Origin: Bryopsis sp. KO-2023 | Taxonomy: Eukaryota; Chlorophyta; Ulvophyceae; Bryopsidales; Bryopsidaceae | Length of the DNA: 64,000 nucleotides | NCBI GenBank assembly: GCA_030272585.1 | Contig: BSYQ01000001.1 | Span: 124,001-188,000 of the forward strand | Direction: 5' to 3' | Shown: in pieces, positions 63,601-64,000 of the stretch | Numbering within the stretch: the stretch's first letter is position 1 | Layout: each line of letters opens with the position of its first letter | Program-made: the position numbers and the translations under genes | Notes under the pieces: model-generated | What the model was told of the DNA's origin: nothing | Database searches by the model: none | What the model saw: the letters and a program-made list of their open reading frames with translations, nothing else

Positions 63601-64000
63601 CTATCTGACTGGAGGTGCTTCTCGCCACATTCACTACGAACTGTTCGGACTGCGAGGTTTCCAGCACCTCCATGCTGCTCCCCAGAAATTGGGTATTATC
63701 ATCAAACACGGCTTCCTCTGGAATTTCCAGATCTGCCTGCGAATCCTTCGAAGGACCGAAATCGTTGATTGATGAACCTCGTGCATCCAAATAAGGAAAT
63801 TCAATGGAGGTGGATGATGTTGCTAATCTCAACATTCTCGTGTCCTCTTCACGAACAGCAGTCAAGCAGGTTTCCTCAAATGCCTCCCCAGCTGACACCA
63901 GATCCAAAGCCGAGCACTCCCCTTTCATTAGAGTTGAAGAAATTCTGATTTCCTCCACCTCGACATCAAATCTAGTGGACAGCCCCTCCTCCAGACACTC
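60696..64000 (-). CDS. lipin / Mg2+-dependent phosphatidate phosphatase, C-terminal part
   Basis: In-window exons on the minus strand: 63281 to the window edge, 62771-62980, 61929-62414, 61558-61746, 61094-61283, 60696-60922, all in phase (673 residues, N-terminus beyond 64000). It converts phosphatidate to diacylglycerol at ER/nuclear membranes, controlling triacylglycerol and phospholipid synthesis. Seen: a long acidic Ser-rich linker, [10 protein letters not shown], a short [16 protein letters not shown] block, then the HAD catalytic LNS2/C-LIP domain: VISDIDGT with the DxDxT nucleophile motif, [74 protein letters not shown] and [12 protein letters not shown]. The catalytic Asp pair is intact, so an active enzyme is expected. 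The terminal 40 residues are acidic and His-rich. Confidence 0.95.

Overview
This is a 64 kb stretch of an intron-rich nuclear genome from a eukaryote that builds cilia or flagella. The evidence is dense GT-AG introns with T-rich 3' ends, a near-complete cilia protein (CFAP58), a kinesin that resembles the ciliary kinesin-9 family, and standard secretory-pathway genes (Rab2, HRD1, lipin, ANKRD13). A glucuronokinase and a plant-type EF-hand protein sit beside a Kelch/beta-helix/membrane giant and a collagen-like secreted protein. I infer a free-living flagellated protist or alga; I cannot fix the lineage from the sequence. I rebuilt exon chains by hand, requiring GT-AG (rarely GC-AG) borders, matching intron phases and family similarity. 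All coordinates give the span of the coding exons including introns.

Layout. 0.4-4.6 kb (-): NRAMP metal transporter, divergent from a small unknown gene (+) at 4.8-5.8 kb. 6.3-7.3 kb (+): VOC/glyoxalase-fold protein. 7.6-8.7 kb (-): EF-hand protein. 10.35-11.7 kb (-): secreted Cys-rich protein with a VTP-repeat linker (called gene A). 13.4-18.8 kb (+): CFAP58, convergent with a kinesin (-) at 20.5-26.0 kb. 27.0-37.2 kb (-): a roughly 2,390-residue Kelch/beta-helix/Cys-rich/multi-pass membrane protein. 38.5-41.4 kb (-): Rab2, divergent from HRD1 ubiquitin ligase (+) at 41.8-46.8 kb. 48.4-52.5 kb (-): ANKRD13-like protein, divergent from a small weakly supported gene (+) at 52.8-53.5 kb. 53.7-56.1 kb (-): glucuronokinase. 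57.0-58.2 kb (-): secreted collagen-like protein (gene B). 58.2-60.7 kb: gene-poor block unlike its surroundings, perhaps an old insertion. 60.7-64 kb (-): lipin phosphatidate phosphatase, with its N-terminus outside the window.

How the genes relate. CFAP58 and the kinesin are probably both axonemal. Rab2, HRD1, ANKRD13 and lipin act on ER/Golgi traffic, ER quality control, endocytic cargo and ER lipid synthesis. The most unusual observation is that genes A and B, 46 kb apart, share a Gly/Ser/Ala/Asn-rich C-terminal module with the same exon layout and the same last residues, while their N-terminal halves differ completely (Cys-knot-like modules plus VTP linker versus a collagen triple helix). 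They look like two members of a shuffled family of secreted matrix proteins.
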